In this document: positions 22,701-30,286 of the stretch, in pieces
How positions within the stretch are numbered: the stretch's first letter is position 1
How the letters are laid out: each line of letters begins with the position of its first letter
DNA from: Desulfovibrio litoralis DSM 11393
Lineage (GTDB): Bacteria; Desulfobacterota; Desulfovibrionia; Desulfovibrionales; Desulfovibrionaceae
Direction: 5' to 3'
NCBI RefSeq assembly: GCF_900143255.1
Contig: NZ_FRDI01000002.1
Coordinates: 108,841-172,840, forward strand
DNA: 64,000 nt
Position numbers and translations under genes: made by a program
The notes under the pieces: generated by a model
Database searches by the model: none
Told to the model about the DNA's origin: nothing
The model's input: only the letters and a program-made list of their open reading frames with translations

Positions 22701-23138
22701 TTAAACTTTTTGTTTTCCGGTTTCTCGATTTTCTTTTTCATATTTTGAAGGACACTTGGTCATTAGTGTTTTGGCCACAAAATTTGAGCCGCTCTGATCA
22801 AAACTTCCTTCTACGATAACTTCGACGCCTGCTTTAAAAGTATCCGGAATAGTTCCTTTATATTGAACAATAATGTTTTGATTGTTCATATCTTTGTCTT
22901 GTAATTTAAAGATGAGAGCGTTTTTGCTTCCCGGAGAAGGAATCTGTAAATTTTCTTCACCAACCGTTCCGAAAAGACGGGCGGCTTTACGTTCTTCTGT
23001 TGGCATAGCCAGAGCTTCGGAGACATTTAGAAAATAAATTGAATTTTCCGAAAAGCCTGAAAATATTAAATAGCCAGCACCGCATAAGAAAAAAACCAAG
23101 GCAATCAGATAGGCTTTATTATTTTTTTTTCCGTTCAT
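22701..23138 (-). CDS. ccmE: Heme chaperone CcmE, CxxxY type
   Basis: 145 residues: one N-terminal membrane anchor (about 9-28) and a periplasmic OB-fold. In most CcmE proteins heme is bound covalently by a histidine in HxxxY; here the corresponding site is C129-P-S-K-Y133, the cysteine variant described for Desulfovibrio and some archaea in Ccm systems without CcmG/CcmH. The cluster E-F-A-B-C-D matches that. First gene of the operon, with the promoter presumably in 23139-23400. A gap of 113 bases separates it from ccmF. Confidence 0.9.
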   Translation of the reverse strand: MNGKKNNKAYLIALVFFLCGAGYLIFSGFSENSIYFLNVSEALAMPTEERKAARLFGTVGEENLQIPSPGSKNALIFKLQDKDMNNQNIIVQYKGTIPDTFKAGVEVIVEGSFDQSGSNFVAKTLMTKCPSKYEKENRETGKQKV

Positions 23139-23431
23139 ATTTTGCTCCTATTATAATTGTTGCAGAATGGAATAAAGATAGGGTAGTTTGTTGCGTTGTT
23201 GTCGGTTTGTGTGTAATATAAAATACAGAAAGAGGAAAGATGGGGTTTTAACAGGAAAGTTAAAGCGGAATTTTATTCTCTAGAATAAAGATAAAAATAT
23301 GATAGTGTTTTTTTTTATTAAGAGCAAGAATATTATGTTCAACTCATAAAAAATACGTTAATAAAAGTAATATCGTTAAAGTTGAAAAAATTTTGAATGT
23401 GGTTGTTTGTTTTAAACCAACAGAGGTTTTT

Positions 23432-25009
23432 GTGTATAATTTTTCTTTATTAAAATATAAATGTCCGATGCTGTGTATTTTGGCTATATTAAGCTGTTCT
23501 TTTATTCTTTTTCACCCCGCATATGGGCTTGGACAAAAAGCAACACCTGTTCCCCAAAAGGCTGCGATTAAATCGAAAAAAAATGTTACAAAGCCAACAA
23601 CTATAGCCGAGTTGCCCGATGTTATTTGGCCACCGATTTTATGGCCCAAAGAGGGTGTTACTTTTCATAGGCTTAAAAGCAAGCAAACTAACGATATAGC
23701 TGATTTAAAAAGCACACCAACAGTTTTAATCGTTGGTGGAATTCAAGGAGATGAACCCGGCGGATTTTCGGCGGCATCTTTGCTTGTTACTAATTATACA
23801 ATTACTAAAGGTGAAGTTTGGGTTGTTCCAAGTTTGAATTTTAACAGTATGGTTACAAGAAACCGCGGTACTCTTGGAGATATGAATCGTAAATTTGCGT
23901 ATATTTCTAAAGATGACCCTGATAAAGAAATAATTCAACATATTAAAGTATTGATAGAACAGCCCGAAGTTTCTTTGGTGTTAAATTTACACGATGGAAG
24001 CGGTTTTTATCGTCCTCAACACGAAGATGATTTGCATAGTCCAAAACGTTGGGGGCAATCTTTAATTATTGATAATACAATTATGAAAGACAGTTCTCAT
24101 AAAGTTGACCTTGAAAAACTTGGGAGCGAGGTCTTGTCTGAGGTAAATAAACGTTTGGTTAAACCCGAACACCGCCTTTATTTACATAATACTCGAACCC
24201 CCGCCGGAAATAAAGAGATGGAAAAAACCCTTAGTTATTATGCTTATTTAAAAGGGAAACCGGCTTTTGGTCTAGAAGCAAGCAAAGAATTTTCAACAGA
24301 ATACCGTGCTTATTATCATTTATTAATGATTGAGGCATTTTTAAAACAGTATAACGTAGAGTTTAAACGTGATTTTTCTTTAACTCCAAAAGGCATTCTT
24401 GCTGCCTTAAATAGAGACGTAAAACTTTCTGCGGAAGAAAACAGGATTGTTTTGCCCCTGGAAAATGCACGTCAATTGATTACCATGTTACCTATGAAAA
24501 AAAGAACCGACTCAGATTTAAAACCCAGTAAGCCGATTATGACGGTTATTCAAAAAAACAATAGCTATCAAATTCTTTACGGAAATCGTTTTTTAACTCA
24601 GGTTAAGCCGGTGTTTATGGATTTTGACAATAGCCTTAACGAAGTCGAAATTGTTGTTGATGATATGAAAAAAAAGGTAAAGTTCGGAGAGGTTTTAAAA
24701 GTCGGGTCAACGTTTAGCGTTTCTGAAATTAAAGGCATAAGAGTTAATGCGATCGGGGCTCAAAAAGGCGACCCTAAACGTAATGGGTGTGAGTCTGGTG
24801 TTGTTTTGACAAAGAAAGACTTTATTGAGAGCTACTCCGTTGATAACGCTGCAAATTTATATAGGATAGAGCTTTATAAAGGCAAAGCTTTTGCGGGTAT
24901 GATTCTTATTGATTTTTCTAAAAAACAAACAAGGCAAGAGAAAACCGCCACTTTAAACAAGGGTGTTTTGTCAGAACAAAAAGGCCAAGAAAATTCTTTG
25001 GGGTTTTAA
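23432..25009 (+). CDS. Csd4-like murein D,L-carboxypeptidase (M14/M99 family)
   Basis: About 525 residues. A signal peptide or anchor is visible (KYKCPMLCILAILSCSFILF, then HPAYG). The catalytic domain has GGIQGDEPGG and LNLHDGSGFY, giving zinc ligands Q105, E108 and H187. The Q, E and H are spaced exactly as I recall for Helicobacter Csd4 (Q46, E49, H128), an atypical carboxypeptidase that trims peptidoglycan tripeptides and sets helical shape. GTG 23432 is preferred over TTG 23393 because AGAGG stands 5 nt before it. Single gene, divergent from ccmE. Curved-cell shape control is the inferred role. Confidence 0.8.
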   Translation: MYNFSLLKYKCPMLCILAILSCSFILFHPAYGLGQKATPVPQKAAIKSKKNVTKPTTIAELPDVIWPPILWPKEGVTFHRLKSKQTNDIADLKSTPTVLIVGGIQGDEPGGFSAASLLVTNYTITKGEVWVVPSLNFNSMVTRNRGTLGDMNRKFAYISKDDPDKEIIQHIKVLIEQPEVSLVLNLHDGSGFYRPQHEDDLHSPKRWGQSLIIDNTIMKDSSHKVDLEKLGSEVLSEVNKRLVKPEHRLYLHNTRTPAGNKEMEKTLSYYAYLKGKPAFGLEASKEFSTEYRAYYHLLMIEAFLKQYNVEFKRDFSLTPKGILAALNRDVKLSAEENRIVLPLENARQLITMLPMKKRTDSDLKPSKPIMTVIQKNNSYQILYGNRFLTQVKPVFMDFDNSLNEVEIVVDDMKKKVKFGEVLKVGSTFSVSEIKGIRVNAIGAQKGDPKRNGCESGVVLTKKDFIESYSVDNAANLYRIELYKGKAFAGMILIDFSKKQTRQEKTATLNKGVLSEQKGQENSLGF

Positions 25010-25040
25010 TAATTAATATTTTTATTAGACCAAAAATATT

Positions 25041-25081
25041 AAATTTAATCTTGTGTGTTTACTTTATCACAGATTAAATTT
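25041..25081. terminator. AT-rich hairpin between the Csd4-like gene and dnaX
   Basis: AAATTTAATCTTGTG pairs with CACAGATTAAATTT, a stem of about 14 bp with one bulged T. No clean T-run follows on the plus strand. It may be a terminator or a regulatory site. Confidence 0.5.
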
Positions 25082-25159
25082 AGAGTAACGTTATTAATAT
25101 CTTAGCCGTTTGGCAATATTATTTTATTTTAACTTAAACCAATTTTCATTAAAAATATT

Positions 25160-26326
25160 ATGATTCATTCAGCACTCACTGCAAAATATCGTCCTCAAAC
25201 GTTTTCGGAACTTGCCGGTCAAGCTATGATCGCATCAATTTTATCTCGTGCCTCTTTGGAGGATAAGGTGGCTCCGGCTTATATTTTTAGCGGAACTCGA
25301 GGGGTCGGAAAAACAACGGTCGCACGTATTTTTGCCAAGGCGTTAAACTGTCAAAAAGCTCCAACCGCCGAGCCTTGTAATGTTTGTGATCAGTGTCGAA
25401 AAATTACAAGCGGTATTGCCGTTGATGTTTTGGAAATAGACGGTGCTTCAAACACCGGTGTTGACGATATGCGAAAGCTTAAGGAAAATGTGGGTTATGC
25501 CCCCATGGAAGGGCGTTATAAAATATTTATCATTGATGAAGCCCATATGCTTTCACGCTCTGCCTTTAACGCCTTATTAAAAACCTTGGAAGAGCCACCG
25601 GCAAAAGTAACTTTTATTATGGCAACAACAGAGCCACATAAATTTCCCCCGACCATCATAAGTCGCTGTCAACATTATGTTTTTAAGGCCTTGCCAAAAA
25701 ATGAGCTTGAATTGCATTTAAGCAATATTTTAAATAAAGAAGGGGTTGAATTTGAACCTTCCGCTCTTTCTTTAATCGCAGAGCGAGGGGCGGGAAGCGT
25801 TAGAGATTCTATGTCTTTGCTTGGTCAAGTTTTGGCTTTGGGTGATACTCGTTTAAGCGAAAAAGGTGTGCGTTCCGTACTTGGACTTGCCGGGCGTGAA
25901 ATTTTTATAAAGCTTTTAAATGCTGTCGCAAGCCAAGACTGTTTGGGAATTGTGAGTATAGTCGGCGAACTTTTGGATCAAGGACTTGATTTGGGCTTTT
26001 TTTTGAGAGAATTTACAACTATTTGGCGTAGGTTATTTATCTTAAAACAATCAGGGCCGGCCGCTTTTGACTTGTTGGGGTTAAGTAAAGAAGAGGGCGA
26101 GCTGTGGGTAAAAATTGCCGATAACTTTTCGGAAGCACATATTCATGCGGCTTGGCAGATGGTCTTAGATTCTCAACGCAGAATTTTAAACAGCTTGGAA
26201 CCCGCCTTGGGATTGGAACATTTATTGTTAAACCTTGGTTTGTTAAAGCGTTTGTTACCGCTTGAAAAAGCAAATATTTCAACGTATCAAGTTAGCGTGG
26301 GGGATAACAACGCAAAAAAGCCCTAA
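25160..26326 (+). CDS. dnaX: DNA polymerase III subunit gamma (dnaX zero-frame product)
   Basis: 388 residues covering the clamp-loader AAA+ module. Features are LTAKYRPQTFSELAGQ, Walker A GTRGVGKTT (about 45), a four-cysteine zinc knuckle (CQKAPTAEPCNVCDQC), Walker B IIDEAHML and sensor TTEPHKFPPTIISRC. It ends at TAA 26324 directly after GCA AAA AAG CCC. The -1 frame stays open for another 195 codons, so the short frame would be gamma and the frameshifted product tau (about 582 residues). No clear Shine-Dalgarno precedes ATG 25160, but this is the family N-terminus. ybaB follows, as in many bacteria. Confidence 0.93.
   Translation: MIHSALTAKYRPQTFSELAGQAMIASILSRASLEDKVAPAYIFSGTRGVGKTTVARIFAKALNCQKAPTAEPCNVCDQCRKITSGIAVDVLEIDGASNTGVDDMRKLKENVGYAPMEGRYKIFIIDEAHMLSRSAFNALLKTLEEPPAKVTFIMATTEPHKFPPTIISRCQHYVFKALPKNELELHLSNILNKEGVEFEPSALSLIAERGAGSVRDSMSLLGQVLALGDTRLSEKGVRSVLGLAGREIFIKLLNAVASQDCLGIVSIVGELLDQGLDLGFFLREFTTIWRRLFILKQSGPAAFDLLGLSKEEGELWVKIADNFSEAHIHAAWQMVLDSQRRILNSLEPALGLEHLLLNLGLLKRLLPLEKANISTYQVSVGDNNAKKP
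26314..26320 (+). promoter_or_regulatory. Probable programmed -1 frameshift site in dnaX
   Basis: The heptamer A AAA AAG is in the correct register (GCA AAA AAG), identical to the E. coli dnaX slippery site. A G-rich GTGGGGGA lies about 10 nt upstream, where E. coli has its stimulatory Shine-Dalgarno-like element. A 6-bp stem (GCGAGC / GCTTGC, one G-T pair) begins about 27 nt downstream. A stop (TAA) comes two codons after the slip. Confidence 0.75.
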
Positions 26327-26907
26327 ACTCAGCAGAAAACCTAAACAGCGAGCCTGAGCTTGCGGAGTGTGATGCTGAGTTTATAATAGAAGAGCTTGTT
26401 TTTGAGAGTCCTAATGGTGATATTGTTTTAGCAAGCACGACAAATGAAGCTTGTAACGAAGCTTGCAACGAAGATTATAACGAAGATTATTTTGACGCGC
26501 CTTGTGACTTTATTCAATATTCACAAGATCATATAACTTGGCTTAATTTTTTGGGGCTATGTAAAGACAACCCTGCTTTGAGCCCTTTTACCATTAATTG
26601 TTTTGAAAGTTGTATCGGGGCTTTTGCAAAAGATGGCAAGATTTGGCAACTTAGATTGGAAACAGAGTCGCAAGTGAGTTTTGAGTTTTTAAGTGATCCT
26701 GAGTTTCGCCCTGTCTTGTCGAAATTTTTGCAAGACTTTATTGATGCCAATGAACCTGTTGACTTTGAAATTAAACTTTTGGCAAGTAGTGAATTGTTGT
26801 CAGGCGAAATTAAAACTCTTTTTGAAAAACACCCTGACGTTAAAACTTTGCAAGACAGTTTTGGTGCTTATTTTGTTGATTGGGGCAATCTAAAAAACAG
26901 GCGTTAA
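26320..26907 (+). CDS. dnaX: Tau-specific C-terminal part of DnaX (-1 frame)
   Basis: Open frame of 195 codons entered by -1 slippage at 26314-26320; there is no good start of its own (only a TTG at 26551). It starts ALNSAENLNSEPEL, is acidic, includes a repeated segment EACNEACNEDYNEDYF, and ends in a folded-looking domain (HITWLNFLGLCKDNPALSP to LKNRR). Position and length fit tau domains IV-V, which bind DnaB helicase and the polymerase alpha subunit. A disrupted reading frame from a one-base indel would look the same. Confidence 0.7.
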   Translation, partial: ALNSAENLNSEPELAECDAEFIIEELVFESPNGDIVLASTTNEACNEACNEDYNEDYFDAPCDFIQYSQDHITWLNFLGLCKDNPALSPFTINCFESCIGAFAKDGKIWQLRLETESQVSFEFLSDPEFRPVLSKFLQDFIDANEPVDFEIKLLASSELLSGEIKTLFEKHPDVKTLQDSFGAYFVDWGNLKNRR

Positions 26908-26983
26908 AAAGTAACGCATAGTTATCGATAAGTTTTTTATTTTAGAAGTATAATTAATTAAAATAGATGTGGAGGATTTTATA

Positions 26984-27325
26984 ATGTTTGGTATGGGAGA
27001 TTTATTGAAACAGGCTCAAGAAATGCAAGCCAATATACAAAAAGTGCAGGCAGAGTTAGCGAATATACTTGTTGATGGGAGCAGTGGGGGCGGAATGGTC
27101 AAAGTTGTTTGTACGGCAGGGCAAGAGCTTGTCAGTATTAACATAGACCCCGTATTAATAGACCCAAACGAAAAAAGTATGCTTGAAGATATGGTGCAAG
27201 CGGCAGTGAATGATGCGTTACGCAATGCAAAAAAGAGATCCGAAGAGGAAATGGCTAAAATCACAAACGGAATTAAGTTGCCGGGTGGTTTTAACTTACC
27301 GGCCGGGTTTAAGTTGCCGTTTTAA
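26984..27325 (+). CDS. ybaB: YbaB/EbfC nucleoid-associated protein
   Basis: 113 residues, starting MFGMGDLLKQAQEMQANIQ. The long N-terminal helix, the GGGMVKVVCTAGQELVSI strand region and a C-terminal ...KITNGIKLPGG tail match YbaB/EbfC, a small dimeric DNA-binding protein. ATG 26984 is chosen over GTG 26969 because GGAGG lies 8 nt before it. It follows dnaX as in most bacteria; recR, the usual third gene, is not present here. The tail ends in a short near-repeat (LPGGFNLPAGFKLPF). Confidence 0.93.
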   Translation: MFGMGDLLKQAQEMQANIQKVQAELANILVDGSSGGGMVKVVCTAGQELVSINIDPVLIDPNEKSMLEDMVQAAVNDALRNAKKRSEEEMAKITNGIKLPGGFNLPAGFKLPF

Positions 27326-27355
27326 GTTACTGTTTTAAGTTACTGTTTTAAGTTA
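27317..27355 (+). repeat. 13-bp tandem repeat across the ybaB stop
   Basis: Three copies of CTGTTTTAAGTTA (first copy with CG for TG) run head to tail. The first contains the ybaB TAA, so later copies duplicate the 3' end of the gene. Confidence 0.8.
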
Positions 27356-27423
27356 CAGGCATTGTATTAAAATAATTGTCTTATTTTATATTTGATATAT
27401 TATATACACAGAGAAAGTTGAAA

Positions 27424-27455
27424 ATGGGCTGTCTTAAAGGTAAGCCCATTTATTT
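27424..27455 (+). terminator. Terminator after ybaB
   Basis: AATGGGCT pairs with AGCCCATT (8 bp, 13-nt loop), followed by TATTTTTG. Confidence 0.75.
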
Positions 27456-27467
27456 TTGAACATATTA

Positions 27468-27686
27468 AAACCATTGTAAAACCTCGTTTTACGTGTTTTT
27501 TTTATCGTTTTATGCTCTGTATGCACACAGTATAAAATATCTTAATGTGCAAAAGCCACTAATTTAACAGGTAAATTTTTAACAGGGAAATTAAATTTTT
27601 CTTTATTTCGAGGGGTTCACCCCCATTCATGGTTTGGGAGTGTTTTTTTTAACGGAAGCCTCAGAGAGACTATTGTGTAATAGTCT
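27468..27686 (+). mobile_element. Dispersed MITE-like element, copy 1
   Basis: About 219 bp with no coding capacity. Left end AAACCATTGTAAAAC with an inner hairpin (GTAAAAC / GTTTTAC); right end GAGACTATTGTGTAATAGTC. The interior shares TTATCGTTTTATGCTCTGTA and TTAATGTGCAAAAGCCACTA with the copies near 58.9 and 61.7 kb, plus an extra stretch with a CGAGGGGTTCACCCC-type hairpin. ATATTA occurs beside both ends, a possible target duplication. It fills most of the 396-bp gap between ybaB and the MFS gene. Confidence 0.75.
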
Positions 27687-27721
27687 AATATTAATAAATT
27701 TATGGGTTGTGGTTTTAGGTG

Positions 27722-28933
27722 ATGAGCGAAAAAGTGAACGAAAATAATAATTATTTATTGAATAAAAACCAACTAAGTTTTTCCACGGTTGTGCCTTGGA
27801 TTTTGTTTTTGGCATATATGTTTTTTATAAACTATTCTTGTCGTGCGTTGATTGGTCCTTTACTGGTTTTTATAGAAGCAGATTTTCATATTGATCACGT
27901 TGAGGCAACGAATATTACCCTTTTGCAAACTATTGGACTAAGTCTTGGTATTTTTTTATCAAGCTTTGTATTGGCTTATCTTTCGCCTAAAAAACAAATT
28001 GTTTTATCTACTTTTGGGGCGGGATTTTTTTTGTTTGTTCTTTCTTTTATAAAAAACTTATTCTTGATGAAGCTACTTTTTGCTTGCATGGGCTTTATGG
28101 CAGGGTTGTATTTTACCGCCGGAATGGCGAGTATCAGCTATTTAAGCCCGACTCAATATTGGGAGCGTTCTATTTCCGTTCATGAGTTGGCACCACCGTT
28201 AAGTTTTATTGTTACTCCTTTAATTATAAGCGGAACTTTAATTTTTTTTGAGTGGCAACGAGCTTTGGCAGCCATGGGGATTTTGGCGATGTTTTCTTCG
28301 CTGGTCTTTTTTATTTGGGGACGAGCCTTGGAAAATACTATTCCACGTACAGGAATGAGTGGTGTTGGGCGTTTATTAAAAGAAAAGGGTCTTTGGATTT
28401 TTCTTTGGCTGTTTGCCTTGGGCGTAAGCGGTGAGTTTGCTGTTTTTAGTGTTTTACCTTTACATTTAAGTATAGAAAGGGCGTTAGATCAGGAGACAAC
28501 GAATCAAATTTTATCTCTTAGTCGCCTTGTTACTCCTTTGGCTGTTTTGCTTGGTGGTTGGTTGGCGTTTCGTTTTGGCAGTATTTGGGTTTTAAGATAT
28601 TCCCTGTTTTTACAAGCCTTGTCTTTGTTTGCTATGTATTGTGATAACTGGGTTTTGGCTTTAACGGGCATTATTTTTCAACCGATTATTATTGCCTGCA
28701 TGTTTCCTTCTGTTTTTGGTTATTTTGGATTATATTTTAATGCAAAATACCAAACGGTGGTTTTGGCGTTGGTTGCTCCTGTTGCCTCTATTTTGGGTGC
28801 GGGAATTATTCCGTCGCTTTTAGGGCAAATTGCTCACTATTCCAACTTTCAGATTAGTTTTTTAGTGCTAGGTATCTTTTTCATCTTGAGTCTATTTTTG
28901 CCTTTAAATGTTAATTCTGGTAATTTTAAATAA
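27722..28933 (+). CDS. MFS transporter, substrate unknown
   Basis: 403 residues with about 12 hydrophobic spans in two halves, as usual for the major facilitator superfamily. The first span region carries NYSCRALIGPLLVFIEADF and the long loop after span 6 is basic. It most resembles the sugar-phosphate/anion or cyanate-type MFS groups in layout; I see no motif that fixes the substrate. ATG 27722 follows a GTG three bases earlier; the ribosome site (TTAGG) is very close to the start. It stands alone between a repeat element and cheB. Confidence 0.8.
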   Translation: MSEKVNENNNYLLNKNQLSFSTVVPWILFLAYMFFINYSCRALIGPLLVFIEADFHIDHVEATNITLLQTIGLSLGIFLSSFVLAYLSPKKQIVLSTFGAGFFLFVLSFIKNLFLMKLLFACMGFMAGLYFTAGMASISYLSPTQYWERSISVHELAPPLSFIVTPLIISGTLIFFEWQRALAAMGILAMFSSLVFFIWGRALENTIPRTGMSGVGRLLKEKGLWIFLWLFALGVSGEFAVFSVLPLHLSIERALDQETTNQILSLSRLVTPLAVLLGGWLAFRFGSIWVLRYSLFLQALSLFAMYCDNWVLALTGIIFQPIIIACMFPSVFGYFGLYFNAKYQTVVLALVAPVASILGAGIIPSLLGQIAHYSNFQISFLVLGIFFILSLFLPLNVNSGNFK

Positions 28934-29069
28934 GTTATGCTAAGTTATAAAACAATTCAAAGTGTTGATGGTTTATTTGAAAAAAAAATGTTTTGATATA
29001 TGGTTATTATTTGCTGACAACAATTTGTAGTTATATTTTTTTGTACTGATTGAAGTTCTGGGGTTTGTT

Positions 29070-30179
29070 GTGATTAAAATTTTGATAGCCGATGATTCTG
29101 TGTTTATTCGTAAAATACTTACCACTATTTTAGAAAAAGACCCTTTACTTAAAGTAATTGGTAATGCCAAAAATGGTGAAGAAGCCGTGGCGCTTTGTAA
29201 AGAGCTAAATCCTGATGTAATGACGCTTGACGTTGATATGCCAAAGCTTAACGGGCTTGAGGTTTTAGAACGTATTATGCCGACTAACCCTTTACCCGTA
29301 TTAATGGTTAGCTCTTTAACCAGTGAAGGAGCCGAGACAACGCTTAAAGCCTTGGAGCTCGGAGCTTTGGATTTTATTCCGAAACTCTCAAAAAGTGGGG
29401 GGCTTAACGTTTTTAATATCGAATCTGATTTGATAGAAAAAGTTAAGGCTGTGGCTCATCGTAAGGCGATTATGCAGCGTAACTTAAAAAATAAAACACT
29501 TTTAAACAACAACCCTTCTCGTTCTACTTTGCTTTCCGGAACAGGTTCTTCTTATCAACCTACTCACGTTTCAAGTTTAGCTTCGGTTACAAGAAACACA
29601 AGCAGGCCGACCAAAGATGTTGTTGCTATCGGCGTATCTACTGGTGGGCCTCCGGCTGTTCAAAAAATTTTATCGGGGTTTGAAGCAGATTTTCCCGCTC
29701 CTATTTTAATAGCACAACATATGCCGGCATCTTTCACAGGGCCTTTTGCCGCAAGGCTTAATAACATCTGTAAAATACAGGTTAAAGAAGCAGAACACGG
29801 AGAACGACCACGTCCGGGTTGGGCTTACGTCTCTCCCGGAGGAAAGCATTTAAGCTTGGAAGGGCGTATGGGATCTTTAACGCTTTCAGTTAGAGAAGAG
29901 CCTAAAGACGCACTCTATAAACCTTCTGCCAACGTATTGATGGAATCGGTCAGCCTTCTGGGACGCAGGGCTCTTGGTGTTATTTTAACCGGAATGGGCA
30001 GTGATGGTATGGAAGGTATGAAAATATTAAAACAAAAAGGTGGGCGAGTCTTAGCCCAAAACGAAGCTAGTTGCGTTGTATACGGAATGCCTAAAGCGGT
30101 AGTCGACGCTAATCTTGCCGATGAAGTTGTTGATATTGAGAATATGTCTGTTGCGATATTAAACAATATTTACCAATAA
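29070..30179 (+). CDS. cheB: Chemotaxis protein-glutamate methylesterase CheB
   Basis: 369 residues. The N-terminal receiver domain has the phosphorylation aspartate D54 (TLDVDMPKLNG) and a lysine in FIPKLSK. A linker of about 50 residues leads to the methylesterase domain with the serine in GVSTGGPPAV, the histidine in AQHMP and the aspartate in GMGSDGM. It removes methyl groups from chemoreceptors when phosphorylated by CheA. GTG start at 29070 with GGGG upstream. First of the chemotaxis run, transcribed with the HEAT gene and cheR. Confidence 0.96.
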   Translation: MIKILIADDSVFIRKILTTILEKDPLLKVIGNAKNGEEAVALCKELNPDVMTLDVDMPKLNGLEVLERIMPTNPLPVLMVSSLTSEGAETTLKALELGALDFIPKLSKSGGLNVFNIESDLIEKVKAVAHRKAIMQRNLKNKTLLNNNPSRSTLLSGTGSSYQPTHVSSLASVTRNTSRPTKDVVAIGVSTGGPPAVQKILSGFEADFPAPILIAQHMPASFTGPFAARLNNICKIQVKEAEHGERPRPGWAYVSPGGKHLSLEGRMGSLTLSVREEPKDALYKPSANVLMESVSLLGRRALGVILTGMGSDGMEGMKILKQKGGRVLAQNEASCVVYGMPKAVVDANLADEVVDIENMSVAILNNIYQ

Positions 30180-30286
30180 TGTATATTTATATCTTCCCAT
30201 TTATCCCTTTTCATGTTATTTTTAATAATGTAATCTAATTTTTTTAACGTTTGCACATGCGACTACAGTTTACAAGGATAAAAACC

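Noticed and set aside
26551..26907. Independent 118-residue gene
   Set aside because: Starts at a TTG with no ribosome site and joins in frame to the -1 extension of dnaX; better explained as the tau C-terminus.
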